This document shows positions 1-8,807 of a stretch of DNA of 64,000 bases, piece by piece (within the stretch, counting starts at the first letter, position 1; every line of letters starts with the position of its first letter). The stretch lies in assembly GCF_021603585.1 (NCBI RefSeq), contig NZ_BQHI01000002.1, positions 62,001-126,000 of the forward strand. Direction: 5' to 3'. The translations under genes were made by a program, and so were the position numbers. The notes under the pieces are model-generated. The model saw nothing but the letters and a program-made list of their open reading frames with translations, made no database searches and was not told where the DNA came from. The stretch comes from Pseudomonas sputi. Lineage in GTDB: Bacteria > Pseudomonadota > Gammaproteobacteria > Pseudomonadales > Pseudomonadaceae.

Positions 1-96
1 CAGGTACGGGCCCGGCAGGTCGGCAATGATCCGGCCCTTGTATTTGCCGAAGGGCATTTCGCGGGTGATCAGCAGTTCGAGCTTTTCAGGGTTCAT
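1..96 (-). CDS. DUF3820 family protein (3' part off the window)
   Basis: Only the first 32 codons are inside the window, read leftward from an ATG at 96-94. The visible N-terminus contains MPFGKYKGR followed by IADLPGPYL, the signature of the DUF3820 family, which in Pseudomonas includes the protein described as a putative quorum-sensing-regulated virulence factor. The family is small and cytoplasmic with no settled biochemical role. Family assignment rests on this short motif; the rest of the protein cannot be judged. Confidence 0.75.
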   Translation of the reverse strand, partial: MNPEKLELLITREMPFGKYKGRIIADLPGPYL

Positions 97-301
97 CGTT
101 GGAATCGTCTGGCTTTGAAAACACGTTGGAAAATACAGGCATTCTGCATGCAGGCCAAATGACAGATCATGCAAATAACAGGCATACAGATTTTTGGAGT
201 ACTTGTAAGTTATTGAAAATTAAAGATTAAATTCTTTTCGTGAAGCTGGCACGACCACTGCAACACTCCTTGCATCTTTCACCCACGCAAGGAATTGAAA
301 A

Positions 302-769
302 ATGACTGACATGAATAAAGAAGCCATCTCCGTCCTCAACGACCTGATCGAAACCAGCAAGGATGGTCAGGAAGGCTTCAAGACCTGCGCTGAAGACATC
401 AAGCACCCAGAGCTCAAAACCCTGTTCGTGAAACGCTCCGCCGATTGCGCAACCGCTGCGGCCGAGTTGCAAGCCGCCGTGCGTTCGATGGGTGGCGATC
501 CGGAAACCTCGACCAGTGTCAGCGGTGATCTGCACCGTCGCTGGGTCGATGTCAAAGCGATGTTCACCGGCAAGGACGAAGAGGCTGTGCTCAACGAAGC
601 CGAGCGCGGTGAAGACCACGCGTTGAAGGCTTACCGTGAAGCGATCGAGAAGATCAACAAGCACAACCTGGTCGGCATCCGTGACCTGGTAGAACGCCAG
701 TACCACGGCGTGCAACGCAATCACGATCAGGTGAAGGCGCTGCGTAACCAGGCTCGCGCACGCTCGTAA
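302..769 (+). CDS. PA2169-type four-helix-bundle protein (DUF2383)
   Basis: A 155-residue, wholly helical protein. It matches the Pseudomonas PA2169 / DUF2383 family, a ferritin-like four-helix-bundle fold linked to stress responses; no enzymatic activity is established. Acidic and histidine residues are spread over the helices (for example GEDHALKAYREA near residue 100), but I do not see a firm diiron ExxH set. The ATG is preceded by an AAGGAA ribosome site. It stands alone, ending in a strong terminator at 784-814. A reverse-strand ORF over the same DNA is a shadow. Confidence 0.85.
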   Translation: MTDMNKEAISVLNDLIETSKDGQEGFKTCAEDIKHPELKTLFVKRSADCATAAAELQAAVRSMGGDPETSTSVSGDLHRRWVDVKAMFTGKDEEAVLNEAERGEDHALKAYREAIEKINKHNLVGIRDLVERQYHGVQRNHDQVKALRNQARARS

Positions 770-783
770 GCGTTCGAGGCCAA

Positions 784-814
784 GAAAAAACGCCAGCTGG
801 TCTGGCGTTTTTTT
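784..814 (+). terminator. Rho-independent terminator after the DUF2383 gene
   Basis: The inverted repeat AACGCCAG / CTGGCGTT is flanked by A-runs on the left and seven T residues on the right. It lies 15 bases after the stop codon. Because of the A-run it can also end leftward transcription. Confidence 0.9.
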
Positions 815-837
815 GTGTCCGGATTAACCGAGTACGA

Positions 838-1308
838 TCAGCCGATACTGATGGCCGGCAAGGTCGGCAGGGTAACGGTTTGCTGTTTACGCGGCGCCAG
901 GATCTCGGCCTCGCCGTCCACCACCAGCTCATCGCGCTGGTTGAATACGCGCGTGGCAATGCGCACGCGGAATTTCGGCAGTTTCTCCAGAATTTCCAGA
1001 CGTACTGTCAGCGTGTCGCCGATCTTCACCGGCTTCTGGAAGCTCATCTGCTGGCCGATATAAATGGTGCCCGGCCCAGGCAGTTCGCAAGCCACTGCCG
1101 CACTGATCAGCGCACCGCTGAACATGCCGTGGGCAATACGTTCCTTGAACATGCTGGCGGCGGCGAACTCGGCGTCCAGGTGCACCGGGTTGTGGTCACC
1201 GGACATCGCGGCGAACAGCTGAATGTCGCGTTCCTCGACAGTCTTGCTGTAGCTCGCGGTCTGGCCCACTTCGAGGGCTTCGTAAGGGATGTTGGTAACC
1301 TGGGTCAT
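838..1308 (-). CDS. phaJ4: (R)-specific enoyl-CoA hydratase, MaoC family
   Basis: Hydrates trans-2-enoyl-CoA to (R)-3-hydroxyacyl-CoA, linking beta-oxidation to medium-chain polyhydroxyalkanoate synthesis. The 156-residue protein has the MaoC hot-dog core with the catalytic hydratase-2 segment FAAMSGDHNPVHLD (Asp and His around residues 34-39) followed by AHGMFSG. Length and sequence match Pseudomonas PhaJ4. I start at MTQVTN; an in-frame ATG 12 codons upstream gives an N-terminus unlike the family. The adjacent hydrolase and fadD2/fadD1 genes are the conserved fatty-acid activation neighbourhood. Confidence 0.88.
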   Translation of the reverse strand: MTQVTNIPYEALEVGQTASYSKTVEERDIQLFAAMSGDHNPVHLDAEFAAASMFKERIAHGMFSGALISAAVACELPGPGTIYIGQQMSFQKPVKIGDTLTVRLEILEKLPKFRVRIATRVFNQRDELVVDGEAEILAPRKQQTVTLPTLPAISIG

Positions 1309-1350
1309 GGGGCTGAATTCCTGAGACGGATGAAATGAATCCACAAAAAA

Positions 1351-2295
1351 TTATTCGCTGCGGTGCGGCCGTCGATGGCTCAGGGCCTGGTCGATCCAGG
1401 CCAGCACATCGGCGGTCACTTCGTCGCGGTTGCTCTCGTTGAACAATTCGTGCCGCGCCTGCGGGTAGATCTTGAGTTGCAGGTTCTGGCTGCCAGCCGC
1501 GCGCAAGGCGTTGGCCAGATCAGTCAGACGCTTGCCTTCGCTCACCGGATCACATTCGCCGCCGATCACCAGCAGCGGCAGGCCCGGATCAATCTGGGCG
1601 AGATTGGACGCTTTGCTGATTTGCTGCAACCCGCCCAGCAGGTCGATCCACAACTGATTGGTGCAGCGAAAGCCGCACAGCGGATCGCTGGCGTACTTGT
1701 CGACCTCGGCCGGGTCGCGACTCAGCCAGTCAAACGCGGTGCGCGCCGGTTTGAATTTAGTGTTGAACGAGCCGAACGACAACCATTCGATCAGCGCGCT
1801 GCGGCCCTTGGCGCCCTGGCGCAGTTTTTCAAAACGAGCGATCTGCCGCGCCGCGCGATACAGCGCAATCGGCTGGAAATTCGAGCCGCTGAGAATCGCG
1901 CCGTGCAGGCTGGCGCTGTGATGCAGCAGATACGCCTGGGCAATGTAGCTGCCCATGCTGTGCCCGAGCAGCACGATCGGTACCCCCGAATGCCGTTGGC
2001 CGATGTGCTGGTTGAGACTGGCCAGATCACCGACCACCTTGCACCAGCCATCGTCATCGGCGAAATGCCCGAGCGTCCCATGATCGGCGGTTTTGCCATG
2101 GCCGCGCTGATCGGGCGCGTACACGCCGTAACCTGCGGCGCAGAACGCCTCAGCCAGCCGTGCGTAGCGGGCACTGTGTTCAGCCATGCCGTGGGCCAGC
2201 AAAATCACCGCCTTCAGCGGCGCGGTCGGCAGCCACTGGTTGACGAAGAGGCGGCTGCGGTCACTCGCGTCCAGCCAGAAGGTGTCGTGGATCAT
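1351..2295 (-). CDS. Alpha/beta hydrolase, monoacylglycerol-lipase / lysophospholipase type
   Basis: A 314-residue cytoplasmic serine hydrolase that probably releases fatty acids from monoacylglycerol or lysophospholipid for the neighbouring acyl-CoA ligases. The nucleophile elbow GHSMGS is near residue 113 and an oxyanion HGMAEHS motif is near residue 36. An Asp in GGECDPV and a His in QARHELFNE complete the triad. The start MIHDTF has an AAGGAA ribosome site five bases upstream; a 17-codon longer frame lacks one. It sits 42 bases upstream of phaJ4 on the same strand, so the two probably form an operon, and is divergent from fadD2. Confidence 0.85.
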   Translation of the reverse strand: MIHDTFWLDASDRSRLFVNQWLPTAPLKAVILLAHGMAEHSARYARLAEAFCAAGYGVYAPDQRGHGKTADHGTLGHFADDDGWCKVVGDLASLNQHIGQRHSGVPIVLLGHSMGSYIAQAYLLHHSASLHGAILSGSNFQPIALYRAARQIARFEKLRQGAKGRSALIEWLSFGSFNTKFKPARTAFDWLSRDPAEVDKYASDPLCGFRCTNQLWIDLLGGLQQISKASNLAQIDPGLPLLVIGGECDPVSEGKRLTDLANALRAAGSQNLQLKIYPQARHELFNESNRDEVTADVLAWIDQALSHRRPHRSE

Positions 2296-2542
2296 GGCGA
2301 TTCCTTTTGCGGCCTGTTTTTGCTCAAGCGTCTTGCAGAGTTGCATTGTATAGCGCGTCCGATCAGCTCACGCCACGGCAGGAAGATTCACACGATCAAT
2401 GAGGACCTTGCCCATATTTGCCTGATTGACCATAGCTGCTAGTGTCCGTGAAGCCCCGCTTTTTGCTTTCGGCTTTTTCAGGGACAGAAAGAAATGACAG
2501 CGAAGCGGCCCCGGATCGGCTCAGGTAAAGAGGACAAGAACA

Positions 2543-4231
2543 ATGCAACCTGATTTCTGGAATGACAAACGCCCGGCGGGCGTACCCCTGGACATCGACG
2601 CGGGTGAGTTCAAGTCGGTGATCGAGGTGTTCGAGCGTTCCTGCAAGAAATTCGCTGATCGCCCGGCGTTCAGCAACATGGGCGTGACCCTGACCTATGC
2701 CGAGCTGGAGCGCCAGAGCGCCGCATTCGCCGGTTATCTGCAAGCCCACACCGACCTGGTGCCGGGGGATCGCATCGCGGTGCAGATGCCCAACGTCCTG
2801 CATTATCCGATTGCCGTGTTCGGCGCGTTGCGCGCCGGGCTGATCGTGGTCAACACCAACCCGCTGTACACCGCGCGGGAAATGCGTCACCAGTTCAAGG
2901 ACTCCGGCGCCCGGGCGCTGGTATACCTCAACATGTTTGGCCAGAAGGTCCAGGAAGTGCTGGCGGACACCGACATCCAGTACCTGATCGAAGCGAAGAT
3001 GGGCGACCTGATGCCCACCGCCAAAGGTTGGCTGGTCAACACCGTGGTCAGCAAAGTGAAGAAAATGGTGCCGGCGTATTCGCTGCCCCAGGCGATTTCC
3101 TTCAAGAGCGCGCTGCGCATGGGCCGGGGCCTGGGCATCAAGCCGTTGAAGGTCGGCCTGGATGACATCGCCGTTCTGCAATACACCGGCGGCACCACTG
3201 GCCTGGCCAAGGGCGCAATGCTCACCCACGGCAATCTGGTGGCGAACATGCAGCAGGTGCGCGCCTGTCTCGGTCAGTTCGGCAGCGACGGCCAGCCACT
3301 GCTGCGCGAAGGTCAGGAAGTGATGATTGCGCCGCTGCCGCTGTATCACATCTATGCCTTCACCGCGAATTGCATGTGCATGATGGTGTCCGGCAACCAC
3401 AACGTACTGATCACCAATCCGCGTGACATCGGCGGCTTCATCAAGGAACTGAAGAACTGGAAGTTTTCGGCGTTGCTGGGGCTCAACACCCTGTTCGTCG
3501 CGCTGATGGATCACCCGGACTTCAAGACCCTGGACTTTTCCACGCTCAAACTCACCAACTCCGGCGGCACCGCGCTGGTCAAGGCCACGGCCGAGCGCTG
3601 GGAGCAGCTCACCGGTTGCCGGATCACCGAGGGCTACGGCCTGACCGAAACCTCGCCGGTGGCCTGCACCAACCCGTACGGCGAGCTGTCGCGAATCGGC
3701 ACGGTCGGCCTGCCGGTGCCGGGCACCTTGTTAAAAGTCATCAACGACGACGGCGTCGAGCAGCCTCTGGGCGAGCGTGGCGAGTTGTGCATCAAGGGAC
3801 CGCAAATCATGAAGGGCTACTGGAACAAGCCCGAGGCCACCGCCGAAGTGCTGGATGCCGAGGGCTGGTTCAAGTCCGGTGACATCGCGGTGATCGACCC
3901 GGACGGCTTCGTGCGTATCGTCGACCGCAAGAAAGACATGATCATCGTCTCCGGTTTCAATGTGTACCCGAACGAAATCGAAGACGTGGTGATGGCTCAC
4001 CCGAAAGTTGCCAACTGCGCAGTGATCGGTGTGCCGGACGAGCGTTCCGGGGAGGCGGTGAAGCTGTTTGTGGTGGCGCGGGAAACCGGCGTGAGCCTGG
4101 AAGAGCTGAAGGCTTACTGCAAAGAGAATTTCACCGCGTACAAGGTGCCGAAACACATCGTGTTGCGTGAGTCATTGCCGATGACGCCTGTCGGGAAAAT
4201 TCTGCGCAGAGAATTACGCGATATCGCATAA
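2543..4231 (+). CDS. fadD2: Long-chain fatty acid--CoA ligase
   Basis: Activates long-chain fatty acids to acyl-CoA using ATP at the inner membrane, the entry step of beta-oxidation. The 562 residues carry the complete adenylate-forming signature: phosphate loop YTGGTTGLAKG near residue 213, GYGLTETSP near 364, the hinge region DRKKDMIIVSGFNVYPNE, and the C-terminal lysine in GKILRR near 551. It lies divergent from the hydrolase and upstream of a close paralogue, the Pseudomonas fadD2-fadD1 arrangement; the symbol is by gene order, since the two are hard to separate by sequence alone. An AGAGGA ribosome site precedes the ATG. Confidence 0.9.
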   Translation: MQPDFWNDKRPAGVPLDIDAGEFKSVIEVFERSCKKFADRPAFSNMGVTLTYAELERQSAAFAGYLQAHTDLVPGDRIAVQMPNVLHYPIAVFGALRAGLIVVNTNPLYTAREMRHQFKDSGARALVYLNMFGQKVQEVLADTDIQYLIEAKMGDLMPTAKGWLVNTVVSKVKKMVPAYSLPQAISFKSALRMGRGLGIKPLKVGLDDIAVLQYTGGTTGLAKGAMLTHGNLVANMQQVRACLGQFGSDGQPLLREGQEVMIAPLPLYHIYAFTANCMCMMVSGNHNVLITNPRDIGGFIKELKNWKFSALLGLNTLFVALMDHPDFKTLDFSTLKLTNSGGTALVKATAERWEQLTGCRITEGYGLTETSPVACTNPYGELSRIGTVGLPVPGTLLKVINDDGVEQPLGERGELCIKGPQIMKGYWNKPEATAEVLDAEGWFKSGDIAVIDPDGFVRIVDRKKDMIIVSGFNVYPNEIEDVVMAHPKVANCAVIGVPDERSGEAVKLFVVARETGVSLEELKAYCKENFTAYKVPKHIVLRESLPMTPVGKILRRELRDIA

Positions 4232-4250
4232 AAAACTGCGTTTCACTCTA

Positions 4251-4312
4251 TCGCGAGCGGGCTCGCTCCTACGGGATCATCAGTGAACCTGCGGGAGTGC
4301 GCCCGCTCGCGA
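4251..4312. repeat. REP-type inverted pair
   Basis: Two copies of a short GC-rich palindromic unit face each other: TCGCGAGCGGGCTCGCTCC at the left and GGGAGTGCGCCCGCTCGCGA at the right. This head-to-tail pairing is the form REP sequences take in fluorescent pseudomonads. It lies 20 bases after the fadD2 stop and may stabilise the 3' end of the message. Confidence 0.75.
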
Positions 4313-4370
4313 TTTTTGGTTTCAAGACCCCGAAAACCGGGACTTTCAAGGAGTTATAGGATTTTTGCTC

Positions 4371-4412
4371 TAAAATGACTGCCAGTGGTTCTTGAGTCAT
4401 TAAAATGACTGC
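4371..4412. promoter_or_regulatory. Candidate operator upstream of fadD1
   Basis: A 16-base palindrome, AGTCATT-AA-AATGACT (4395-4410), is joined by an identical left-hand copy of TAAAATGACTGC, repeated exactly 30 bases apart (4371-4382 and 4401-4412). Spacing near three helical turns fits a cooperatively bound regulator. It does not look like the PsrA motif known from fad genes. The regulator is unknown. Confidence 0.4.
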
Positions 4413-4575
4413 ATGGGTCGATTTTGGCTCTGGTCGACCCTTGGCAAAGCTGCTACTCTCGGCGCGCTTTGGGACTTCTCGGCCTTGTAAAAAGCCAGAC
4501 TCACCAATAAACAAACACCAATAATAATCGCATCAAATGCGGTGCTGAATTCGCGTTGCTGAGGAGTGGGCTTCC

Positions 4576-6273
4576 ATGATCGAAGACTTTTGGAAGGATA
4601 AGTACCCCGCTGGAATTGCTGCCGACATCAATCCAGACGAGTACCCGAATATTCAGGCAGTGTTGAAGCAATCCTGCCAACGCTTCGCCGACAAACCGGC
4701 GTTCAGCAACCTGGGCAAGACCCTCACCTACGGTGAACTGTACGAATTGTCCGGTGCGTTTGCCGCCTATCTGCAACAGCATACCGATTTGCAGCCTGGT
4801 GATCGAATCGCCGTGCAACTGCCCAACGTGTTGCAGTACCCGGTCGCCGTCTTCGGTGCCATCCGTGCCGGGCTGATCGTGGTCAACACCAACCCGCTGT
4901 ACACCGCGCGGGAAATGGAACACCAATTCAACGACTCCGGTGCCAAGGCGCTGGTGTGCCTGGCCAACATGGCGCACCTGGCCGAAGCCGTGGTACCGAA
5001 AACCGGCGTCAAACACGTCATCGTCACCGAAGTCGCCGACCTGCTGCCGCCGATCAAGCGTCTGCTGATCAACAGCGTCATCAAGTACGTGAAGAAAATG
5101 GTGCCGGCCTATCACCTGCCAAAAGCCGTCAAGTTCAACGACGTGCTGAGCAAGGGGCAGGGCCAGCCGGTGGCCGAAGCCAACCCGGACAGCGGCGATG
5201 TCGCGGTGCTGCAATACACCGGCGGCACCACTGGCGTGGCCAAGGGCGCGATGCTCACCCATCGCAACCTCGTCGCCAACATGCTGCAGTGCAAGGCGCT
5301 GATGGGCTCCAACCTCAACGAAGGTTGCGAGATCCTGATCACACCGCTGCCGCTGTATCACATCTACGCGTTCACCTTTCATTGCATGGCGATGATGCTG
5401 ATCGGCAACCACAACATCCTGATCAGCAACCCGCGCGACCTGCCGGCGATGGTCAAGGAGCTGTCGAAGTGGAAGTTCAGCGGTTTCGTCGGCCTCAACA
5501 CGCTGTTCGTGGCCCTGTGCAACAACGAAGGTTTCCGCAAGCTGGATTTCTCGGCGCTGAAAGTCACCCTGTCCGGCGGCATGGCCCTGCAACTGGCTGC
5601 AGCCGAGCGCTGGAAAGCGGTCACCGGTTGCCCGATCTGTGAAGGTTACGGCATGACCGAAACCAGCCCGGTGGCCACGGTCAACCCGATCCAGAACATT
5701 CAGATCGGCACCATTGGCATTCCGGTGCCGTCGACCCTGTGCAAAGTCATCGACGACGCCGGTGTCGAGCAGCCGCTGGGCGAAATCGGTGAGCTGTGCG
5801 TCAAGGGTCCGCAAGTGATGAAGGGCTACTGGCAGCGTCAGGAAGCCACCGATGAAATGCTCGACAGCGAAGGCTGGCTGAAGACCGGTGACATCGCACT
5901 GATCCAGCCGGACGGCTACATGCGCATTGTCGATCGCAAGAAAGACATGATTCTGGTGTCCGGTTTCAACGTGTATCCGAACGAACTGGAAGACGTACTG
6001 GCGGCTCTGCCAGGCGTGTTGCAGTGCGCGGCCATCGGCGTTCCGGATGAGAAATCCGGCGAGGCGATCAAGATCTTCATCGTCGCCAAACCGGGTGTCA
6101 CCCTGACCAAGGAACAGGTCATGGAGCACATGCGCGCCAACGTCACCGGCTACAAGGTGCCGCGTTCGGTGGAGTTCCGCGATGCGCTGCCGACCACCAA
6201 CGTCGGCAAGATCCTGCGTCGCGAACTGCGCGACGAAGAGCTGAAGAAGATCAAGGCGAAGAACGCCGCGTAA
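4576..6273 (+). CDS. fadD1: Long-chain fatty acid--CoA ligase
   Basis: A second, closely related acyl-CoA ligase (565 residues) with the same ATP-dependent acyl activation role. Motifs: YTGGTTGVAKG near residue 213, GYGMTETSP near 356, DRKKDMILVSGFNVYPNE near 455, and the catalytic lysine in GKILRR near 544. It differs from its neighbour mainly between residues 130 and 200 and at the C-terminus, where it ends in a lysine-rich tail (ELKKIKAKNAA). An AGGAG ribosome site precedes the ATG, and the gene ends in a clear terminator. Tandem fadD genes in Pseudomonas are known to divide work by chain length and growth condition. Confidence 0.9.
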   Translation: MIEDFWKDKYPAGIAADINPDEYPNIQAVLKQSCQRFADKPAFSNLGKTLTYGELYELSGAFAAYLQQHTDLQPGDRIAVQLPNVLQYPVAVFGAIRAGLIVVNTNPLYTAREMEHQFNDSGAKALVCLANMAHLAEAVVPKTGVKHVIVTEVADLLPPIKRLLINSVIKYVKKMVPAYHLPKAVKFNDVLSKGQGQPVAEANPDSGDVAVLQYTGGTTGVAKGAMLTHRNLVANMLQCKALMGSNLNEGCEILITPLPLYHIYAFTFHCMAMMLIGNHNILISNPRDLPAMVKELSKWKFSGFVGLNTLFVALCNNEGFRKLDFSALKVTLSGGMALQLAAAERWKAVTGCPICEGYGMTETSPVATVNPIQNIQIGTIGIPVPSTLCKVIDDAGVEQPLGEIGELCVKGPQVMKGYWQRQEATDEMLDSEGWLKTGDIALIQPDGYMRIVDRKKDMILVSGFNVYPNELEDVLAALPGVLQCAAIGVPDEKSGEAIKIFIVAKPGVTLTKEQVMEHMRANVTGYKVPRSVEFRDALPTTNVGKILRRELRDEELKKIKAKNAA

Positions 6274-6277
6274 AACG

Positions 6278-6305
6278 AAAAGCCCCGCAGATGCGGGGCT
6301 TTTTG
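6278..6305 (+). terminator. Rho-independent terminator after fadD1
   Basis: The stem AAAGCCCCGCA / TGCGGGGCTTT is preceded by A residues and followed by a T-run, four bases after the stop codon. Confidence 0.9.
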
Positions 6306-6327
6306 TTATTGGCTTGGCGCTATTGTT

Positions 6328-6358
6328 GATCGTTCCTACGCAGAGCGTGGGAACGATC
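6328..6358. repeat. REP-like palindrome (GATCGTTCC family)
   Basis: GATCGTTCCTACGC and GCGTGGGAACGATC form an imperfect palindrome with a very short loop. The same unit recurs at 18579, 21920 and 41992, always between genes, so it is a dispersed family rather than a local hairpin. Confidence 0.8.
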
Positions 6359-6370
6359 AGTTTGAGTGTC

Positions 6371-6748
6371 TTATTGGCGGAACGGCGCGAAGTTCACGTT
6401 GGTGCCCGCCGGGCGCATGTCCTGCAGGTACGAGTCCTTGTCGGCGCTGAGTTCCAGGCTCAGGGCCGCCTTGCGTTTGCCTTCGTTGCGGATCACCAGG
6501 CCTTCGAGCTTTTCGCGCAGGAACACGGTCGGCACTTTCAGGTGCAGCAGTTCGTCGGTGGCCGGGGTGTGCATCAACAGGTGGATCCACTCGTACTGAC
6601 CGATCGCCAGGCGCGACACCGGCAAGTCGAACCACCAGATGTTGCGGTTGCGGTTCAGTTCGGCGAAGTGGCAGTTGTTGGTGCCGAGCACGGCACCGCC
6701 CAATTCCTGGTTGCGACGGGCGATGGCCTGCTTTTTATCGAGTTTCAT
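6371..6748 (-). CDS. Conserved hypothetical protein, 125 residues
   Basis: I do not recognise the family. The protein has a basic N-terminus (MKLDKKQAIARR), an Asn-rich segment (GTNNCHFAELNRNRNIWWFDLP), and a mixed alpha/beta body with no signal peptide or membrane span. An AGGA ribosome site sits before the ATG, and codon use looks like the neighbouring chromosomal genes. It is convergent with fadD1 and divergent from the CsbD gene. Confidence 0.75.
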   Translation of the reverse strand: MKLDKKQAIARRNQELGGAVLGTNNCHFAELNRNRNIWWFDLPVSRLAIGQYEWIHLLMHTPATDELLHLKVPTVFLREKLEGLVIRNEGKRKAALSLELSADKDSYLQDMRPAGTNVNFAPFRQ

Positions 6749-6945
6749 AACATTCCTGCGGGATCGGTTCTGTGGCGCCTGGCGCCCTTATGGTGGGCAT
6801 TCTCGGGGGTACGCTCGCAAACATAAAGCCCAACGTTCACGCCGCGACGAAATGAAGCCCTGAAAATAAATGAAACTTGGCGTAAATCCGGCCAGTCAAT
6901 CCTTACGTACTGACTTTCCCCGTTAATGTTCCAAGGAGAATCACC

Positions 6946-7137
6946 ATGGGTAGCACGAGCGATAAAGTGAAAGGCATGGCCAACGAAGCGGTCGGCAACG
7001 TCAAGCAAGGTGTCGGCAAAGCCACCGACAACACCAAACTGCAAGCCGAAGGCAAAGTGCAAGAGAAGAAAGGCGAGGCCCAGCAAGCGGTGGGCAAAGC
7101 CAAGGACGCGGTCAAGAAGGGCGTCGACAAGGCCTGA
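6946..7137 (+). CDS. CsbD family stress-response protein
   Basis: A 63-residue, lysine- and glutamine-rich hydrophilic protein made of [21 protein letters not shown]-like heptads, typical of CsbD, a family induced by general stress. It probably stays soluble and partly disordered. A strong AAGGAG ribosome site precedes the ATG. Upstream, AAACTT (6873-6878) followed after 17 bases by TCAAT weakly resembles an AlgU/sigma-E promoter; that is only suggestive. A terminator follows. Confidence 0.88.
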   Translation: MGSTSDKVKGMANEAVGNVKQGVGKATDNTKLQAEGKVQEKKGEAQQAVGKAKDAVKKGVDKA

Positions 7138-7162
7138 CCCGCCCTTGAACGAAACAGCGAAG

Positions 7163-7187
7163 CGGCCATCCAAGGATGGCCGTTTTC
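7163..7187 (+). terminator. Probable terminator after the CsbD gene
   Basis: CGGCCATCC and GGATGGCCG form a 9-base stem with a loop of two bases, followed by TTTT. Confidence 0.75.
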
Positions 7188-7314
7188 GTATCCCGCTCAC
7201 ATGCGGTCACGGATCACAGTGTTTCAAAGTCGCCAATTAAGCTACTTTGATGAGAGAAAAACGGCCCCTGAGTCGCCACGACTTCAACCTGTTTTGCGGC
7301 GAAAGGAGACGCGA

Positions 7315-8265
7315 ATGATTTTTCCCGACATGAAAGGTCTGCCCCTGCACCGGGTGATGGTGCGCACGGTCACCGAATTCGTCGACGACGAGATGTCGAC
7401 CTATGCCTCGGCACTGGCCTACCAGATGCTGTTCTCGCTGTTCCCGTTCATTCTGTTCCTGATTGCCCTGATCGGATTCCTGCACCTGCCGGACTTCTTC
7501 TCCTGGCTGCGCCTGCAATCGGAACTGGTGTTGCCGCCCCAGGCGCTGGAGCAGGTCAACCCGGTGATCGATCAACTGCAGCAATCCAAGGGTGGCCTGC
7601 TTTCGGTGGGTATCGTCATCGCCCTGTACACCGCGTCCGCCGGCGTGCGCCTCATGATGAGCGCGATGAACGCCGCCTACGACGTGGTCGAGGGCCGGCC
7701 CCTGTGGAAGCGGTTTCCGCTGTCGATCATCTATACCGTCGGCATCGCCGGCATGTTGCTGGTGGCCGCGGCGCTGATGGTGCTCGGCCCGCAGGTGATG
7801 GGCTGGATCGCCGCGCAGGTCGGGCTGGAAGACGTCATCGTCACCCTGTGGACCATCGCCCGCTGGCCGGTGATCGTGATCCTGATGATGGTGGCCGTGG
7901 CGCTGATCTATTACGTGATGCCCGACGTCAAACAAGAGTTTCGCTTCATCACGCCGGGCTCGGTGCTGGCGGTGGTGGTGTGGATCATCGCGTCCCTGGG
8001 CTTCGCGTTCTACGTCAAGACGTTCGCCAACTACAACGCCATGTATGGCAGCATCGGTGCGATCATCGTGCTGCTGCTGTATTTCTACATTTCCGCCGCC
8101 GTGTTGTTGCTCGGTGCGGAGATGAATGCGGTGATCGAACACATGTCCAGCGAGGGCAAGGATTCGGGCGAGAAAGTCCCCGGTGAACTCGATGAACATC
8201 CCAAACAACACGTTTCCGGCCTCGGGCGCGATCACTCGCTCAAGCCGAACACTGACGAAGCCTGA
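7315..8265 (+). CDS. YihY/BrkB family inner-membrane protein
   Basis: A 316-residue integral membrane protein with about six hydrophobic spans. The family hallmark [19 protein letters not shown] is near residue 27, and the later [26 protein letters not shown] segment lies near 245. Family members were once called ribonuclease BN by mistake; their real function is unsettled, with envelope or transport roles proposed. I start at MIFPDM because GAAAGGAG lies just upstream; a frame 38 codons longer has no ribosome site. The C-terminal 35 residues are polar and acidic. The def gene starts two bases after the stop, so the two are co-transcribed. Confidence 0.88.
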   Translation: MIFPDMKGLPLHRVMVRTVTEFVDDEMSTYASALAYQMLFSLFPFILFLIALIGFLHLPDFFSWLRLQSELVLPPQALEQVNPVIDQLQQSKGGLLSVGIVIALYTASAGVRLMMSAMNAAYDVVEGRPLWKRFPLSIIYTVGIAGMLLVAAALMVLGPQVMGWIAAQVGLEDVIVTLWTIARWPVIVILMMVAVALIYYVMPDVKQEFRFITPGSVLAVVVWIIASLGFAFYVKTFANYNAMYGSIGAIIVLLLYFYISAAVLLLGAEMNAVIEHMSSEGKDSGEKVPGELDEHPKQHVSGLGRDHSLKPNTDEA

Positions 8266-8267
8266 CC

Positions 8268-8807
8268 ATGATCCGTGAAATCCTGAAGATGGGCGACGAA
8301 CGCCTGCTGCGCATCGCCCCGCCAGTGCCCGCCGAAATGCTCGACAGTCCCGAGCTTTGGCAATTGATCGACGATATGTTCCAGACCATGGAAAGCGTCG
8401 GCGGGGTCGGCCTGGCCGCGCCGCAGATCGGCGTCGATCTGCAACTGGTCATCTTCGGCTTCGAGCACAGCGAACGCTACCCGGACGCCGAAGCGGTGCC
8501 ACAGACGATCCTGATCAACCCGTTGATCACGCCGTTGAGTCCCTTGATGGAAGAGGGCTTCGAAGGCTGCCTGTCAGTGCCGGGCTTGCGGGGAGCGGTG
8601 GACCGTTACCAGCAGATCCGCTACGAAGGCGTCGATCCCAAAGGCGAGCCGATCGTGCGTGTGGCCTCGGGCTTCCATGCGCGGGTGGTGCAGCATGAAT
8701 GCGATCACCTGATCGGGCGCCTGTATCCGTCGCGCATTACCGATTTCAGCAAGTTCGGCTTCACCGAAGTGATGTTTCCGGACCTCGATCCCAACGCTGA
8801 CGACTGA
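8268..8807 (+). CDS. def: Peptide deformylase (secondary copy)
   Basis: Removes the N-formyl group from nascent proteins using a bound metal ion. All three family motifs are intact: [10 protein letters not shown] near residue 46, EGCLSVPG near 99 (metal-binding Cys), and HECDHL near 142 (two metal-binding His and the catalytic Glu). At 179 residues it is slightly longer than the housekeeping enzyme usually encoded beside fmt. No fmt is here, so this is probably an additional deformylase, as many pseudomonads have. It is coupled to the BrkB gene and abuts the convergent acetyltransferase gene with no gap. Confidence 0.92.
   Translation: MIREILKMGDERLLRIAPPVPAEMLDSPELWQLIDDMFQTMESVGGVGLAAPQIGVDLQLVIFGFEHSERYPDAEAVPQTILINPLITPLSPLMEEGFEGCLSVPGLRGAVDRYQQIRYEGVDPKGEPIVRVASGFHARVVQHECDHLIGRLYPSRITDFSKFGFTEVMFPDLDPNADD

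Larger units (their letters stand above)
4232..4575. other. fadD2-fadD1 intergenic region
   Basis: This 344-base gap carries a REP pair near its left end and a palindrome with an extra half-site near 4371-4412, both listed separately. fadD1 begins after an AGGAG ribosome site at its right end. I see no open frame with coding character and no clear rho-independent terminator, so fadD2 read-through plus a separate fadD1 promoter is plausible. Confidence 0.6.

Noticed and set aside
4501-6129. 542-residue reverse frame over fadD1
   Set aside because: Antisense to a conserved enzyme; composition typical of high-GC shadow frames.
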